From NCBI GenBank assembly GCA_022709625.1, contig JAKLIL010000074.1, positions 1-7,496 of the forward strand: a stretch of DNA of 7,496 nt, read 5' to 3'. Of this stretch, positions 6,101-7,496 are shown piece after piece; position 1 is the first letter of the stretch, and every line of letters begins with the position of its first letter. Both the position numbers and the translations under genes were made by a program. Source of the stretch: Verrucomicrobiota bacterium. GTDB lineage: Bacteria; Verrucomicrobiota; Kiritimatiellia; CAIQIC01; Lenti-01. Below the pieces are notes generated by a model that worked only from the letters and a program-made list of their open reading frames with translations, did no database searches and was not told the DNA's origin.

Positions 6101-7496
6101 CAGGGCCTTGACGGCGGCCACGGCGGAAGGCACGTCGATGCCGAAATACTGCCAAAGTTCGAGGTGGCCGTCGGATGGGGCGATGCGGGGATCGGTGATG
6201 CCAAGGTGGATCAGCGGGAGTTTCTTGCCGTAGGCGGCTCCGCGCACGAGACCGGCGAATCCCCGGATGCCGTGTTCGGGCGTGCCGATCAAGCCGTCCT
6301 CGATGGTCGCGAGGCCTTCGGGATACTGCCGGAAAAAGCTCGCCAGCCGGTTTTCCTCGAGTGGCAGGCCGTTGATCGCCCAGGCATCCGCCAGCAGCCC
6401 CGCGGCCGCCAGCTTGTCGGAGGCTTCCGCCGCGACGAAGGCCGTGGCGCCGAAGCCCAGCAGCGCTTTTTTGGCGCCGGGGCGGGTGCGCAGCGGCGTG
6501 GCGTCGGTCCAAGCCGCATCGGCCCGCCAGACCGGTTCCGTCGAATCCGGCTTGGCGAGAACGGGAAGATTGTCGCGGGGGATGGCGACAATGTGGCCCC
6601 CGTTGCGCGCGGCCATGTCGCAAATGGCGACAAACGCGGCCCGGGCGTCGGCGGGGGCATAGAACCGGTCCAGATACGGCAGGTAACCGATGGCCAGATT
6701 GATCCAATCCAGCGACCAGCCCGAAAAATGGTCGCGGCCCGTGCAGGAGCCCACGTGGGAAAGATGGAATGCCACGTTGAGCCCTTCGTTGGCGCCGGTC
6801 AGGTTGCGCTGGTAGCGCCACATCTCGAAGCCTTCGCGGGCGATGCCTTCGAAAAACGCGCCGAAGGTGGCGAACACGACCAGTTTGGGATCGGGCGTGG
6901 CCATGGCCAGCCCGTTGGCCATCATGGCGGCGATCTGCTCTTCGATGGAAAGCTGGAATTGGTGGTCGGCATCGAGCGCCTTCTGCGCCAAATCCACCTT
7001 GGTGGAGGGCGCCAGGTCGCAATCGATCACGTACGTGGCGTTGGGATGCGTTTGGGCCACCAGCTCGTAGGCGGCCGCGACGCCCGTCCGGGGTGTAATC
7101 CATTTGCCGCCGGCCGCCGGCAGTTTGGCATCGGCTTGGGCCAAAAGGTCGGCCGGGAGAACGAGGTTTTCGGAGCCGGGCGCCGGGCGGGCATTGGTGG
7201 TGATGGATACCGGCGGCAAATCGCGCCAACGGGCGAGGGCTTTCTGGTGCGCCTTGGCGAGCTGGAGCATCGGATTCGCCAGCAAGGGTTCCAGTTCGCG
7301 GCCTTTCATGTGGCCATCGTGGTGGGCCTTGCCGCCGGGCAAGCCGTTGACCAGGAAAAGGCATTCCAGCATCGATGGCAGGTCCCGGTAGCTCATCAGG
7401 CAGCCCGGCAGCCAGATCGGCGTGCCCAGCGCCACGCCGTGCTTGGCCGCAAACGCGGCCAACTCGGAGCCGACGCCGAATTTTTCGCCGACGGCC
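6098..7496 (-). CDS. Transketolase-like thiamine-diphosphate enzyme, partial (5' end outside window)
   Basis: The frame is open to the window edge and ends with TAG at 6098-6100; 465 codons are visible and the true start lies outside. The first part (WLPGCLMSYRDLPSMLE, then GGKAHHDGHMKGRELEPLL) looks like the end of a TPP-binding domain plus linker. The middle is a transketolase pyrimidine-binding domain: TGVAAAYELV, VIDCDLAPST, then SIEEQIAAMMANGLAMA, where the glutamate near 6938-6940 sits at the position of the catalytic Glu that activates the cofactor (REH in transketolase, AEQ in DXS). The end (KKALLGFGATAF, IEDGLIGTPEHGIRGFAGLV, DGHLELWQYFGID) matches the transketolase C-terminal domain. 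Sequence around LSHVGSCTGRDHFSGWSLDWINLAIGYLP diverges from the usual GEDGPTHQ/GPDG segment, so its substrate may not be that of classic transketolase. It is the upstream gene of a two-gene unit with nadA. A divergent DXS or other alpha-keto transferase is possible. Confidence 0.75.
   Translation of the reverse strand, partial: AVGEKFGVGSELAAFAAKHGVALGTPIWLPGCLMSYRDLPSMLECLFLVNGLPGGKAHHDGHMKGRELEPLLANPMLQLAKAHQKALARWRDLPPVSITTNARPAPGSENLVLPADLLAQADAKLPAAGGKWITPRTGVAAAYELVAQTHPNATYVIDCDLAPSTKVDLAQKALDADHQFQLSIEEQIAAMMANGLAMATPDPKLVVFATFGAFFEGIAREGFEMWRYQRNLTGANEGLNVAFHLSHVGSCTGRDHFSGWSLDWINLAIGYLPYLDRFYAPADARAAFVAICDMAARNGGHIVAIPRDNLPVLAKPDSTEPVWRADAAWTDATPLRTRPGAKKALLGFGATAFVAAEASDKLAAAGLLADAWAINGLPLEENRLASFFRQYPEGLATIEDGLIGTPEHGIRGFAGLVRGAAYGKKLPLIHLGITDPRIAPSDGHLELWQYFGIDVPSAVAAVKAL

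Noticed and set aside
6087..7364. Upstream extension of the nadA frame to give a 725-residue protein
   Set aside because: The extension is low-complexity R/P/G sequence overlapping the transketolase-like gene out of frame. The Shine-Dalgarno at the 6086 start and the normal NadA length of 299 residues decide against it.

Overview
This is a compact, GC-rich bacterial chromosome window with five main protein genes, one mobile insertion and almost no spare DNA. No gene-free stretch reaches 300 bases; the longest is the 118-base gap at 5068-5186. No rRNA, tRNA, CRISPR array or riboswitch is visible. The gene complement is ordinary for a free-living bacterium. The eukaryotic-like long-form branched-chain aminotransferase, the KMSKS-type tyrosyl-tRNA synthetase, RecD2 and the REP-associated transposase with a DnaA-like tail would fit the Planctomycetes-Verrucomicrobia-Lentisphaerae/Kiritimatiellota group or another GC-rich environmental lineage. 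That placement is inference and weak.

Layout, left to right. Positions 2-496 (+) hold the C-terminal part of a branched-chain amino acid aminotransferase (ilvE). It is followed after 7 bases by tyrS (504-1727, +). A RAYT/IS200-like HUH transposase gene (1773-2768, +) follows, enclosed by 26-base imperfect inverted repeats at 1713-1738 and 2747-2772, so the element spans about 1713-2772. Next comes recD2 (start at 2848, end 5067, +), a helicase of the SF1B RecD2 family. It converges on a two-gene minus-strand operon: a partial transketolase-like gene (6098 to beyond the window edge) upstream of nadA quinolinate synthase (5187-6086).

The most interesting point is the transposase insertion. The left terminal repeat is read in frame by tyrS and supplies its last four codons and its stop codon. 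The right terminal repeat, in the opposite orientation, supplies the last codons and stop of the transposase itself. One short sequence therefore acts as a gene end on both of its strands. The left end can also fold into a small hairpin, of the kind single-strand transposases recognise.

The genes serve amino acid metabolism (ilvE), translation (tyrS), DNA repair (recD2), NAD biosynthesis (nadA) and probably sugar-phosphate or thiamine-diphosphate chemistry (the transketolase-like gene). ilvE-tyrS and transketolase-like-nadA look co-transcribed. I found no convincing new multi-gene system beyond the transposon-gene junction.
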